64,000 bases of DNA from Paracoccus maritimus (GTDB lineage: Bacteria; Pseudomonadota; Alphaproteobacteria; Rhodobacterales; Rhodobacteraceae), in assembly GCF_025195095.1 (NCBI RefSeq), contig NZ_JANAVZ010000001.1:1-64000 (forward strand), written 5' to 3'. Position 1 is the stretch's first letter. The number at the start of each line of letters is the position of its first letter. The position numbers and the translations under genes are program-made. This document shows, piece by piece, positions 36,375 through 45,843 of this stretch. A model generated the notes under the pieces. The model saw only the letters and a program-made list of their open reading frames with translations. It did no database searches and was not told where the DNA came from.

Positions 36375-37700
36375 ATGAGCGCGCCGAACGGACAGATCCC
36401 CCCCGAATCCGCAGGCAACAAGGCTGCCGGGGCCGAACCGATCCGGATGCGAACCCTGGTTCTGCTGCGCTGGGTGGCGATCGGCGGCCAGCTTTCGGCG
36501 GTGATCGCGGCCTGGGCGATGGGCCTCGAGTTCGCGCGGGTGCCGGTGCTTGCGCTGATCGCCGCGGCCTGTGCGGTCAACACATGGCTTTGGCTGAATC
36601 CGCCGCGCCGCGTATCGCCGCATCGTGCGGTGGCGCAGCTTGCCTTCGATCTGGTCCAGATCTCGGCCTTGATCGCAATGACCGGCGGGATGTCGAACCC
36701 CTTCGCGCTGTTGATCCTGGCGCCGGTCACGGTCGCCGCGACATCGCTGAATGCACGGCAGACGGTCGCGATGGGCGCGGCGACGATGGTGATGATCTCG
36801 CTTGTCGCGGTGCTTGCGGTTCCGTTGCACGATGCACATGGCGATCAGTTGAAGCTGGCGCCGATCCTGACACTGGGTCACTGGTTCGCGCTGGTCATCG
36901 GCGTGGCGTTCTTTGCCGGCTATGCGCATCGGGTGACGGCCGAGGTGGCGGCGACATCGAACGCGCTGTTCGCCACGCAGATGGCACTTGCGCGTGAACA
37001 GCGGCTGCAGCATCTGGGCGGGGTCGTCGCCGCCGCCGCCCACGAAATGGGCACACCGCTGGCAACGATCAAGCTGATTGCAGGGGAACTGGCCAACGAG
37101 TTGCGCGACCGGCCGGAATTGCGCGACGATGCCTTGGCATTGCGGGAATCCGCCGACCGCTGCGCTGGCATCCTGCGCAGCATGGGCCAGGCCGGCAAGG
37201 ACGATCTGCTGCTGCATGCCGCACCGTTGCGCGCCGTGCTGGAAGATGCCGCCGCCCCCCATGCAGAGCGTGGTCCCCTGCTGCAGATCATCGCGGAAGG
37301 CCCAAGCATCCGGCGCGATCCCGCGATCATTCACGCGCTGCGGAACCTGATCCAGAACGCCGTGGACTTCGCGCGGTCACGGGTGGTGATCGAAGCCGAA
37401 ATCAGCGGCAGCCACCTGAGCGTGACGATCCGTGATGACGGACCGGGCTATCCGCCCGCACTTTTGCAGCGCATCGGCGATCCCTATCTGACCAGCCGCC
37501 GGGGCGGCGCGCAACGCAAGGGTTACGAGGGGATGGGGCTGGGCCTGTTCATCGCCAAGACGCTTCTGGAACGCTCGGGCGCGCGTGTCGGGTTCGCCAA
37601 TGGGGGGCCGGGCGCGATCGTCACGGTGCGCTGGCCACTGTCCCGCATCATTGCGGATCAGCGCGGTGCCCTTGGCGACAATCCTATGCAGTCGGTCTGA
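36375..37700 (+). CDS. regB: RegB/PrrB redox sensor histidine kinase
   Basis: RegB senses quinone pool and thiol redox state and phosphorylates RegA. The predicted 441-residue protein has six hydrophobic helices, the quinone-site motif GGMSNPF, and the H-box AAAHEMGTPLATIK with His223. Cys263 in ESADRCAGILRSMG is the redox cysteine; the His-Cys spacing of 40 equals that of R. capsulatus RegB (H225, C265). N, G1 and G2 boxes follow (LRNLIQNAVDFA, DDGPGY, GMGLGLFIAK). ATG 36354 is an alternative start. It is divergent from senC-regA-hvrA, as in Rhodobacter. Confidence 0.95.
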   Translation: MSAPNGQIPPESAGNKAAGAEPIRMRTLVLLRWVAIGGQLSAVIAAWAMGLEFARVPVLALIAAACAVNTWLWLNPPRRVSPHRAVAQLAFDLVQISALIAMTGGMSNPFALLILAPVTVAATSLNARQTVAMGAATMVMISLVAVLAVPLHDAHGDQLKLAPILTLGHWFALVIGVAFFAGYAHRVTAEVAATSNALFATQMALAREQRLQHLGGVVAAAAHEMGTPLATIKLIAGELANELRDRPELRDDALALRESADRCAGILRSMGQAGKDDLLLHAAPLRAVLEDAAAPHAERGPLLQIIAEGPSIRRDPAIIHALRNLIQNAVDFARSRVVIEAEISGSHLSVTIRDDGPGYPPALLQRIGDPYLTSRRGGAQRKGYEGMGLGLFIAKTLLERSGARVGFANGGPGAIVTVRWPLSRIIADQRGALGDNPMQSV

Positions 37701-37707
37701 TATTGCC

Positions 37708-37722
37708 TTAACCTTTCATTAA
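37708..37722. promoter_or_regulatory. Perfect CtrA box TTAA-N7-TTAA
   Basis: TTAACCTTTCATTAA matches the alphaproteobacterial CtrA recognition pattern TTAA-N7-TTAA with no mismatch. It lies in the 67-base gap after regB, 45 bases before the GTG start of the PAS protein. It is placed where it could act on the promoter of that gene. Confidence 0.65.
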
Positions 37723-37767
37723 GTCTGACTGGACTAATGTCGGCGAAATGACCGGAGGCAGGATTCT

Positions 37768-39363
37768 GTGGCGTTCGAAGGTTGGTTGGTGGTGCTGACG
37801 GCACTTGCTGCCGGGACCGTTTCGGTTCTGGCGGCGATCGGGTTCCTGCGCCTGTGGGACGGGCACCGCGCCGGTGCTGCGATCCGCTTGCGCGGCGACC
37901 GGCTGGAACCACGATTGCAGCCAATGGTATTCCTGTTCCGCGACCGCCGGCTGGTCGATGCGACGGCACCTGCCCGCGCCCTGCTGAGCCGCGTCGCAGG
38001 CCCCGATGATGACTGGGCCAAGCTTCAGCAATGGATCGGGCCGCGCTTTCCCGATCTGGAAGGCAATCTGGAGAGGATCAGCCGGACCGGGCGGATTGAC
38101 ATCCAAGGCAACTGCGGCACCGGCACCGCAGCCTTGCGCATGACGGTCGAGGATCTTGGTCAGTCCCTGCTGCGGATCGCCGTCACCGACCCCGAGGCGG
38201 ATCATGCAGGGATCGTTGTCGATTCCATGTCGCAACAGGCCATGGAAGAGGAATTGGACCTGTTGCGGCGTGCGCTGGACCAGACCCCCATGCTGGTCTG
38301 GCGTCAGGACGCCGACGAACGGGTGACCTGGGCGAACGCCGCGTATCTGCGGCGCGCCGAGGCGCGGGTCGATGGCGAGCTTGGCTGGCCGCTGCCTCGG
38401 CTGCTGGACACTCCCAAACCGGTGCCGGGTGCGGGAACGGCAACGCGACGCGCAGCGCTTGACGATAACGGCATCGTCTCTTGGTATGACTGTCACAGCC
38501 ACCGGATCGGCGATCAGACGATGATGTTTGCCCTTCCTGCCGATGCCGCGGTGAGGGCAGAGCGTAGCCTGAGGGAATTCGTTCAGACCCTGACCAAGAC
38601 ATTTGCCGATCTTCCGATCGGCCTGGCGATCTTTGACCGGCAACGAAATCTGCAATTGTTCAACCCGGCGCTGATCGACCTGACCGGCCTGCCGACCGGT
38701 TTCCTGACCGCAAGGCCGACGCTGTTCGACCTGCTGGACAAGCTGCGCGAACTGCGGATGGTGCCAGAACCCAAGGATTTCCGCAGTTGGCGTCAGCAGA
38801 TGGCCAACCTGGAAAGCGCCGCCGCCACAGGTCACCATGCCGAGACATGGTCCCTGCCCGGCGGACAGACCTATCGTGTCACCGGCCGACCGCATCCTGA
38901 TGGCGCGGTGGCGTTCCTGTTCGAGGACATCACCTCGGAAGTATCACTGACCCGCAAGTTTCGCGCCGAATTGCTGCTTGGGGCGCATGTGCTTGACGGG
39001 ATCGAAGACGCGCTTGTGGTCTTTGCACCGAACGGCCAGGCGCTGATCCACAATCAGGCCTATCGCAGTCTTTGGGGCGACAAGGCCGAAACGCTTGCCG
39101 CCGCCATCGACCAGTGGGAAGCGAAAATCGCAGCGGGTCCGGGCTTCGAAGCCTTGCGGGCCAGGTTGACCGGCGGCGCGGACGATGCCCGCGACAGCGG
39201 CGCGATGGTCGGTCCCGATGGTTCATTGCTGGGATGGAGCGTGTTGCGTCTGAACGGCGGCCGTCTGATGCTGCGCTTCCATGGCCCCGAGGCGATGCGC
39301 GACGGGGTCGCAGCCGATATCGACAGCATCTCTGATCTGGTCAGTGCGGTCGGGGCGGACTGA
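37768..39363 (+). CDS. divL: Membrane PAS-domain protein, probable DivL of the CckA-CtrA pathway
   Basis: The 531-residue protein has one N-terminal transmembrane helix (LVVLTALAAGTVSVLAAIGFL) and then several PAS folds, at about 45-130, 165-260, 290-395 and 410-500 (for example ADLPIGLAIFDRQRNLQLFN and GIEDALVVFAPNGQALIHN). There is no histidine kinase or output domain, so it is a PAS-only sensor. In Rhodobacter, DivL is a PAS protein that controls CckA-ChpT-CtrA signalling and, as I recall, is encoded near the reg locus. The CtrA box upstream fits a feedback loop. The start is GTG 37768 with GGAGG upstream. The identity is moderately sure. Confidence 0.72.
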   Translation: MAFEGWLVVLTALAAGTVSVLAAIGFLRLWDGHRAGAAIRLRGDRLEPRLQPMVFLFRDRRLVDATAPARALLSRVAGPDDDWAKLQQWIGPRFPDLEGNLERISRTGRIDIQGNCGTGTAALRMTVEDLGQSLLRIAVTDPEADHAGIVVDSMSQQAMEEELDLLRRALDQTPMLVWRQDADERVTWANAAYLRRAEARVDGELGWPLPRLLDTPKPVPGAGTATRRAALDDNGIVSWYDCHSHRIGDQTMMFALPADAAVRAERSLREFVQTLTKTFADLPIGLAIFDRQRNLQLFNPALIDLTGLPTGFLTARPTLFDLLDKLRELRMVPEPKDFRSWRQQMANLESAAATGHHAETWSLPGGQTYRVTGRPHPDGAVAFLFEDITSEVSLTRKFRAELLLGAHVLDGIEDALVVFAPNGQALIHNQAYRSLWGDKAETLAAAIDQWEAKIAAGPGFEALRARLTGGADDARDSGAMVGPDGSLLGWSVLRLNGGRLMLRFHGPEAMRDGVAADIDSISDLVSAVGAD

Positions 39364-39387
39364 CCCCGACCGATCCGAAATCCCTGA

Positions 39388-42300
39388 TCAGTAGTCGCGC
39401 TCGAAATAGATGCCCAAGGTGTTGTCGCCATCGCTGCCGACCGAACCGCGCGCGCGCAGCGTCTCGGAGATGTCAAGATTGAGATTGATCGTGCTCTTTC
39501 CATCATCGCCGACCGAGACATCGGTATAGACATTCTCTGACAGATATTTCCCGGCGCGAACCTGCACGTTGCCGTCATCGTCGGTCTGAAGGTCAAGATC
39601 ATCCAGCCCGACCTGGTTGCGCAAGCGGCCCACGATCCCCTCGCCGCCACGTCCGGCAAGAACCGCCAGAGCGTTTGCAAGCTGTGCGGCCTGTAGCGGG
39701 CTGATATTGTCCAGACCCCGCCCGAACAGCAGTTGTGACAGAACCTCTTCCTCGGGCATCTCGGGCGAGGATTCGAAGCTGATTTCAGGGTCGCGCGCCT
39801 CGCCGTCAATGATGATGCGGGTCGTGACGCCATCCTGACTGGTCTGTGCGACAAGCCGGATCACAGGCATCATGCTGCCTTGCAGTTCGACCAGCCCCTC
39901 GGTCAGATCGAAGCGCTTGCCCAGAAGATCGACCCGCCCTCGGATCAGTTGGAAATGCCCGATCGGCACGACGTTGCGGGTGGTGCCCTGAACCTGCAAT
40001 TCTCCGCCCATCTCTGCATCGACGCCACGGCCCCGGATAAAGATCCGGTTCGGGGCGTTGATCTGCAGATCCAGACGCGGCGGATTCGCCGGCGGGGTCG
40101 AAGCCGGTCCGCCCATTCCGGCATCGCGAGATGCCGCACTGGGATAGTCCTCCAGCCCGGCCTTGGCGCGCGTGGCCCGCATCGGGCGCGTATCGTCCAC
40201 ATGCCGGATTTCGGGGATCGACTTGGCGCCGCCCATCCCGGTCGAGGGAATGCGGATCTCGGTCTCGCCCAGGGTGATGCGGCCAGAGATCAGCGGGCCT
40301 GCCTGCATCTGCCCCGCAAAACCGACCTGACCGCTGATCTCGGTCTGGTACAGGTTCGGATCGCGCGCCACGACGCGATCCAGCCGCACATCCAGATCGA
40401 CGTTTCCGCCGGCAAGATCGACGGGGCCGCGAACCGTGATCCGGCCGCCCGCGGCGACATTGGCCGCGGCGTCAATATTTATGCTGCCGCGCTGAAACCC
40501 GGCCGTGACGTTCATCTGCTCAAGCCGCAACCCCAGTCCCGGCTCGGACAATTCGCCACCCTGCAGGACGACCTGACCGCCAAGCGCCTGCAATCCCGGT
40601 GGACCCTGCAGGGTCAGGTCCAGCCGCAGCGGTCCCTCGATCGTACGGGTACGGACAAACCCGTTGGCAATCGAGGCATTGCTGGTTCCCCTGATCGACA
40701 GATCGGTCGTCGAAAAGTTGCGCGCCGCCGAGCCTGAGACCCGGATATTTGTCTGACCGGGCGCAGTCGCCGCCAGATCGACCACGAAATTCGCGCCCGC
40801 CTCGCGGATGGTGCCGTTCACCGTCGCGGGTCCGGGCAGTTGCGGCTGAATCTGTCCAAGATCGTTCAGCCGCGCCTGCACGTTCAGACCGCTGGCCGTA
40901 TCACCACTGGCATCGACGCGCAGTTGCGGGTTCGTGATATCGACGCGCTGGATCGACAGCCCGCTGGCCGATTGCGTCGCCGCCAGATCGAAATTCGTCT
41001 GGCCCCGCAGCAGCGGATCGACCTTTGGCTGCCCGACGGACAGGCCGCTGGCCGTGCCCTGCGCAGTGATCCGGCGCAGATCGTTTTCTTCCACCAGCCG
41101 CGCATCGGCACGCACCGCGCCGTTGATCCCGTTGCCCAGGAAACGCAGGTCACCGGCGTTCAGGGTAGCGCTCAGATCCGTCTGGCCGCCACCGACCTTG
41201 CCGGTCGCGCTGCCGGTCAGACGCGGATTTTCGACCTGTGCCTGTTCGATCGTAAAGACGCCATCGCTTTCAGTCGCGCTCACCTGCAGGCGCGTCTCGC
41301 CCGCCAGCGCACCGTCGATCTGGGCCTGGCCGAACGCCAGGTCCCGGCCCGTTCCGGCAAGCTGCAGCCTGCGCACCCCGTCGCCCGCCTCGCGGAAACT
41401 GCCGTCCACATTCACCGCACCACGCCAGCCGGGGCCCATGAAGGCCAGTGATTGCGCGTCGATGGTCGCGGCGATATCGGTAACCCCTTCGCCATAGGTG
41501 CCATCAGCCGTCACTTCCAGCTGATCGTTGGTCAATTCCACGTCCCGCAGGGTGATGACGCCCGATTTCTCCTCGGCCTGTACCGTCAGGCGGGTGGTGC
41601 CGGTCAGCGCGCCGTCGACGTTCTGTTGCCCAAGGCTGAGATTCTGTCCCGTTCCGGTCAGATCGACAAAACGCGTGCCTTCCTGTTCGGTCAGCTTCGC
41701 CCGAGCCTGGAAATCGCCGGACCAGTCAGGGCGGATCGCGCCCAGATCGAACAGTTCGAACTGGGCGGTCGCATCCAGCGCACCGGCGGCAAAACTGCCT
41801 TCGCCCTCGGCCTTCAACTGCGGATTGGCCAGTTGGAATGTCTCAAGCTGATACGCCCCGTCCTGGGTCTGACCCGCGATCACCGCAAGGTTCGTGCGGC
41901 CCTGAAGCGCGTTGTCCAGTGCCTCGATGCCAATCCTCAGGTCGTCGGCCTCGCCACTGATGCTCAGCCTGCGTTGCCCGCTAGCACCATTCAGTTTTGC
42001 CTCGGCTTGCAACGAACCGGCATAGGCGGGATCCGCCGATTCCAGGGACGGCATGGAAATCTGCGCGGTCACATCGCTGGACAGGCTGTTCAGATACCCC
42101 TGGGCCTCGGCGGTCAGACCCTGCGCATTGACTGAAAACCGGCTGATCTCGATCCCGGATTCGTCGCGCCGTGCGCCAAGCAGGATCTTCGAATCGCCTT
42201 CCAGCAGTCTGTCAAGCTGGGGCTGGTTCAGGGCGATGTCGGTTCCGGTGACCTCGGCCTGCAGATCGAAACTGCGGTTCAGGACCCTGTAATAGCCGCT

Positions 42301-43866
42301 TGCTGACAGGTCTGCGGCCCCGGTAATGTCCCGCCCTGCCAGCGCCGAGAGTCGGCCCAGATCGTCATAGGCCGCATCGACATCCACAGACAGCAGGAAA
42401 CCACCCGACAGGCCTGACAGCAGGAAATAGCCCGACAGCCCATAATCCGTGCCATCAAGCGTCAGTTCCTGAATCTCGAAGGCATGGCCGGGTGTGAAAT
42501 CGAAATTCGCCCTGCCCTCGACCTGCTCGCCGACGGCCTGCGCCATCGCGGGATCGTCGAATCCAAGCTGTCGGCCGCCGTAATCAATCTGCCCGGTGAC
42601 CCCAGCTAAAGCTCCGTTCTCGATCGCGATCTCGCCCGAGCCGTCCAGGGTAAGCGCGCCGATCCGCATGTCCCCCTGATCCAGCTCGCCAACCCGACCG
42701 GTCAGCGTCCAGCCCTGTCCCTCGGCGGCATCGAAATGCAGATCCAGCTTGCCGGATTCCACCGTGGCATTGTCTGCGCCCGGCAACGCCACCGGTAGCT
42801 GGGTGGCATTCGCGTCGCGACCCAGAAGGATCTGAAGATCCAGATTCTGCGGCGCCGATTGCGCGTTGGTCGCCATCGAACCTGCAACGGACAGTGCCTC
42901 GGTATCGACTTTCAGTTCCGGCAGGTTGATCCGGCCATCCTCGCCGCGCCAGCCGCGTGCCAGAAGCTGGGTGTCCTGCCCGAAGAACGTCCGATCCTCG
43001 GGCGGCAGCAGCGTGGCCACATCGCCCCCCAGTTCCAGCCGGAACGCCGTTCCCGGACTGCCGTCCTCGCCCGGCGCAGCATTCGCGCTGGCCTGCCCGG
43101 TGACACGGGGCTGGCCATTCGTCGCAAGGCTGATATCGGCGGTGAAGTCCTGAACCGCGCCCTCGCCGGTGATCTGCGCGGACACCGAGGGTTTGTCGTA
43201 CAGGTCAACCAGGTTGACCAGCAGCCCATCCGCCGCCTCGTCCAGCGACAGGTTCAACCGCAAGACCTTGGTTTCATTGGCGTAACCTGCGTTCAGGACG
43301 AATTCGCCGCGCGGTCCGTCAAGCCGGTCGATGGTCAGATCGACATCGCCTTCGCCACCGGCAAGGCTCATGCTGCCGGACAGGCTGATGGCCGCTTCGA
43401 CGCCGATCACCGGCGCGCCCAGTTCGACCCGTTCGGCGTCGATCTGTTCGATATTGATAGATACCGGCAGTTCGGGCAGCGCGAACTCGGTCGCCTCGGC
43501 CTTGGGGGCATCTCCGCCGGCCGCAGGCAGACGCGGCAGCAGGATTTCCGCCGCCGAAAGTTCCGCGATGCTGACCCGACCGCGCAGCAACGCGGCCCGA
43601 TTCCACTGGATCGCACCGTCCCGCAGCGTCAGCCAGACCCCCTCGGTGTCCGCAATCGTCATCCGATCAAAGGTCGCACGCGACGACAGGGCGCCCTGAA
43701 ACCCGTCGATCGTCACCTGCCGGCCGGTGCCCGAAAGGTTCCTTTCCAGAAGCCGTGTCAGGAATCCGCGGTCGTCATCAACCTCTTGCGAGATATCGGC
43801 AGCGCTTTGCGCCAGCACCATGGCCGGGAACAGCAGTGCGAAGAATATCGTGACCAGTCTGCGCAT
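39388..43866 (-). CDS. tamB: TamB, inner-membrane-anchored translocation/assembly protein
   Basis: TamB works with TamA as a periplasm-spanning bridge for outer-membrane protein insertion and phospholipid transport. The 1492-residue product starts with a signal/anchor (MRRLVTIFFALLFPAMVLAQ), continues as a long repetitive beta-helix region rich in alternating hydrophobic/Gly residues, and ends with the conserved DUF490 (TamB) domain: LTEGLVELQGSM, EVLSQLLFGRGL, and NTLGIYFERDY at the C-terminus. Many of the repeats carry 'LSLGQQ/LRFLGNG' style turns. It overlaps tamA by one base (TGATG). Length is within the family range. Confidence 0.95.
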   Translation of the reverse strand: MRRLVTIFFALLFPAMVLAQSAADISQEVDDDRGFLTRLLERNLSGTGRQVTIDGFQGALSSRATFDRMTIADTEGVWLTLRDGAIQWNRAALLRGRVSIAELSAAEILLPRLPAAGGDAPKAEATEFALPELPVSINIEQIDAERVELGAPVIGVEAAISLSGSMSLAGGEGDVDLTIDRLDGPRGEFVLNAGYANETKVLRLNLSLDEAADGLLVNLVDLYDKPSVSAQITGEGAVQDFTADISLATNGQPRVTGQASANAAPGEDGSPGTAFRLELGGDVATLLPPEDRTFFGQDTQLLARGWRGEDGRINLPELKVDTEALSVAGSMATNAQSAPQNLDLQILLGRDANATQLPVALPGADNATVESGKLDLHFDAAEGQGWTLTGRVGELDQGDMRIGALTLDGSGEIAIENGALAGVTGQIDYGGRQLGFDDPAMAQAVGEQVEGRANFDFTPGHAFEIQELTLDGTDYGLSGYFLLSGLSGGFLLSVDVDAAYDDLGRLSALAGRDITGAADLSASGYYRVLNRSFDLQAEVTGTDIALNQPQLDRLLEGDSKILLGARRDESGIEISRFSVNAQGLTAEAQGYLNSLSSDVTAQISMPSLESADPAYAGSLQAEAKLNGASGQRRLSISGEADDLRIGIEALDNALQGRTNLAVIAGQTQDGAYQLETFQLANPQLKAEGEGSFAAGALDATAQFELFDLGAIRPDWSGDFQARAKLTEQEGTRFVDLTGTGQNLSLGQQNVDGALTGTTRLTVQAEEKSGVITLRDVELTNDQLEVTADGTYGEGVTDIAATIDAQSLAFMGPGWRGAVNVDGSFREAGDGVRRLQLAGTGRDLAFGQAQIDGALAGETRLQVSATESDGVFTIEQAQVENPRLTGSATGKVGGGQTDLSATLNAGDLRFLGNGINGAVRADARLVEENDLRRITAQGTASGLSVGQPKVDPLLRGQTNFDLAATQSASGLSIQRVDITNPQLRVDASGDTASGLNVQARLNDLGQIQPQLPGPATVNGTIREAGANFVVDLAATAPGQTNIRVSGSAARNFSTTDLSIRGTSNASIANGFVRTRTIEGPLRLDLTLQGPPGLQALGGQVVLQGGELSEPGLGLRLEQMNVTAGFQRGSINIDAAANVAAGGRITVRGPVDLAGGNVDLDVRLDRVVARDPNLYQTEISGQVGFAGQMQAGPLISGRITLGETEIRIPSTGMGGAKSIPEIRHVDDTRPMRATRAKAGLEDYPSAASRDAGMGGPASTPPANPPRLDLQINAPNRIFIRGRGVDAEMGGELQVQGTTRNVVPIGHFQLIRGRVDLLGKRFDLTEGLVELQGSMMPVIRLVAQTSQDGVTTRIIIDGEARDPEISFESSPEMPEEEVLSQLLFGRGLDNISPLQAAQLANALAVLAGRGGEGIVGRLRNQVGLDDLDLQTDDDGNVQVRAGKYLSENVYTDVSVGDDGKSTINLNLDISETLRARGSVGSDGDNTLGIYFERDY

Positions 43867-45731
43867 CAGAATGCCTGCCCCAATCCCAGATAAAGCTGCA
43901 CGCCATCGTCGGTGTCGCCGTTTCCGACCGGCGCGCCGATGTCGAAGCGCAACGGCCCGATGGGCGTCGCATAGCGCACCCCTGCCCCGGCCCCGGCATG
44001 CCAGCGGCTGACGCCGCCCCACGCATCTTCGGTCCAGACACGGCCATAGTCGGCGAACAGAACCAGCCCGATCTTCTCGCGCACCTGAAAGCGGAACTCG
44101 GCACTTGCATTGGCCACGCTCATCCCGCCGGTCTTGATCGGCCCGTCAGGGCCGACGATCTCGTTCACGCCAAGCGACTGATAGGATTGCCCGCGCACGG
44201 TGCCGCCGCCACCCGAGAAGAACAGATATTCGCGCGGCGTATTCTGGATCTCGCTGCCCAGAATCGTGCCGATCCGGGCCCGTCCGGCCAGGGTGAACCT
44301 GTCGTCCTCGCCCACCGAATGATAGGCGCGCCCCTCGCCTAGAAGCCGCGCCCCGGAATCGGTGTCCTCGAACCCCTTGAAGGGCGTCGCCTCTGCGCTG
44401 AGGTAGTAGCCGCGCTTGGCGTCAGTCGGCTCATCCCGGCGGTCCCAGGTCACCTCCATCGGAAATGCCAGCGCCTTGAAATCGCTGGTTTCTCCCTGAT
44501 CGTTCACCCTGGACTGGAAATACTGGATCGCAACATCGGCGGTCAGCCGGTCACTGAAGATGTGGTTGAAACCCAACGCGATGCTGCCCGAATCCGAATC
44601 GTAATCCTCTTCGCGCATCCGGGCGAGCTTGGTCTCGATATAGGCCGTCGTGTCGGGGGTGATCGTGGCCGGTCGGTCGATGCGCAACGTCAGCTCTTCG
44701 TCCCGGCCGCTGGTGTCGGACCCGATATCCGACATTTCCGCGTCGATGCGCAGCCGTTCGCCGCCGCCAAGCAGGTTGCGATGCATCCAGTAGGCCGAAA
44801 CCTGCGCGCCATCGGTGGTCGATATCTCGAATCCGGCACCGATGCGGCGCGGTTTCTGTTCGACCACCGTCAGATCGACATCCAGTGTGTCGTTGGCGTT
44901 CAGATACTCGGCCTCTTCCAGCGTGATCGCCGAAAACACGCCGGTGCGCCGAAGACGCTTGCGCACCGTTTCCAGATCCTCGGGGTCGAAAGGCTGGCCT
45001 TCGGGGAACCCCGCGATCTTGCGCAGGCGCCGCGGGTTCATGCGGTCATAGCCGGAAATGCTGAGCTTGCCGAAGGTGACGGCGGGGCCGGGTGCCAGCG
45101 CGATCCGGCTGTCGATCGTGTTGAGATCGTGATCCGCGACAATCTCTTGCCCGCCGACATCGGCCTTGGCGTGACCATAGTTGCGCCAGCCTTCGACGCC
45201 CGCAAGCGCCGCCGACTTGATCGTGCCGGTGCCGCCTGTCTCGCCCCTGGCATATTCGCTTGGGATATCGCTTTCGGGGGCAACGGGCGCGATCTGGGCG
45301 CGCGAGAACTTGAACACCGGCCCCGGATCGACCGTGACGACGACCGCATTCACGACCGAGGGCGCGTCCAGCGGCGCAATCTCGGCTGCCTCGACCCCAT
45401 CAAGCGTGATGTAGATCAGCGCCGAATACCGGCCTTCGTCGTAAAGTGCCCCAAGGATCCGGGCATAGTCGGCGCGAGCGGCGGCCAGCACGTCCTGTCC
45501 GGTGGTGCGCCCTTCCTGCAGGGCACCCGCCACCAAAGAGGTGTTTCGTATGGTTCTCTTCAGATCTCCGTCGTCGCCCTGGACGCGGATATCAAGCGAC
45601 ACCGGGCCTTCGGTCTCGCTGCTGCTGCCAAACAGCCCCGAAAACGGAGACGACGACTGCCCCAGCGCCATTCCTGCAAAACCGAGGGCCGTAGACACGA
45701 TCAGTCCCGCCCGAAGATAAGCCCGCATCAT
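43866..45731 (-). CDS. tamA: TamA, Omp85-family outer-membrane protein
   Basis: TamA is an outer-membrane 16-strand barrel of the Omp85 family. The 621-residue protein has a signal peptide (MMRAYLRAGLIVSTALGFAGMALGQ), POTRA repeats over about 50-260 (GKLSISGYDRMNPRRLRKIAG) and a C-terminal barrel with RGQSYQSLGVNE and the closing GPLRFDIGAPVG...LGLGQAF. The last Phe agrees with barrel insertion signals. Tandem ATGs at 45731 and 45728 are both possible. It shares a one-base overlap with tamB. Its leader contains a possible inhibitory hairpin (see the feature at 45728-45776). Confidence 0.95.
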   Translation of the reverse strand: MMRAYLRAGLIVSTALGFAGMALGQSSSPFSGLFGSSSETEGPVSLDIRVQGDDGDLKRTIRNTSLVAGALQEGRTTGQDVLAAARADYARILGALYDEGRYSALIYITLDGVEAAEIAPLDAPSVVNAVVVTVDPGPVFKFSRAQIAPVAPESDIPSEYARGETGGTGTIKSAALAGVEGWRNYGHAKADVGGQEIVADHDLNTIDSRIALAPGPAVTFGKLSISGYDRMNPRRLRKIAGFPEGQPFDPEDLETVRKRLRRTGVFSAITLEEAEYLNANDTLDVDLTVVEQKPRRIGAGFEISTTDGAQVSAYWMHRNLLGGGERLRIDAEMSDIGSDTSGRDEELTLRIDRPATITPDTTAYIETKLARMREEDYDSDSGSIALGFNHIFSDRLTADVAIQYFQSRVNDQGETSDFKALAFPMEVTWDRRDEPTDAKRGYYLSAEATPFKGFEDTDSGARLLGEGRAYHSVGEDDRFTLAGRARIGTILGSEIQNTPREYLFFSGGGGTVRGQSYQSLGVNEIVGPDGPIKTGGMSVANASAEFRFQVREKIGLVLFADYGRVWTEDAWGGVSRWHAGAGAGVRYATPIGPLRFDIGAPVGNGDTDDGVQLYLGLGQAF

Positions 45732-45776
45732 TCCTGCCCTGCCATGCTCGCTTTGCAGCGATTTGAACAGGAATGA
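45728..45776 (-). promoter_or_regulatory. tamA leader hairpin that could cover its ribosome-binding site
   Basis: On the tamA transcript, TCATTCCTG (45776-45768) can pair exactly with CAGGAATGA (45736-45728), which contains the AGGA ribosome-binding site and the start ATGs. A nested hairpin TCGCT-TTGC-AGCGA (45748-45761) shortens the loop. The structure would hide the start of translation, which suggests control by temperature, a protein or upstream translation. It is a computed-by-eye pairing only. Confidence 0.45.
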
Positions 45777-45843
45777 GGCGCGAATTCCAGCAATTCATTC
45801 GGGAATGGCGGGCAATCCACCAGCTTTCGCCGATGTGTGGCGC

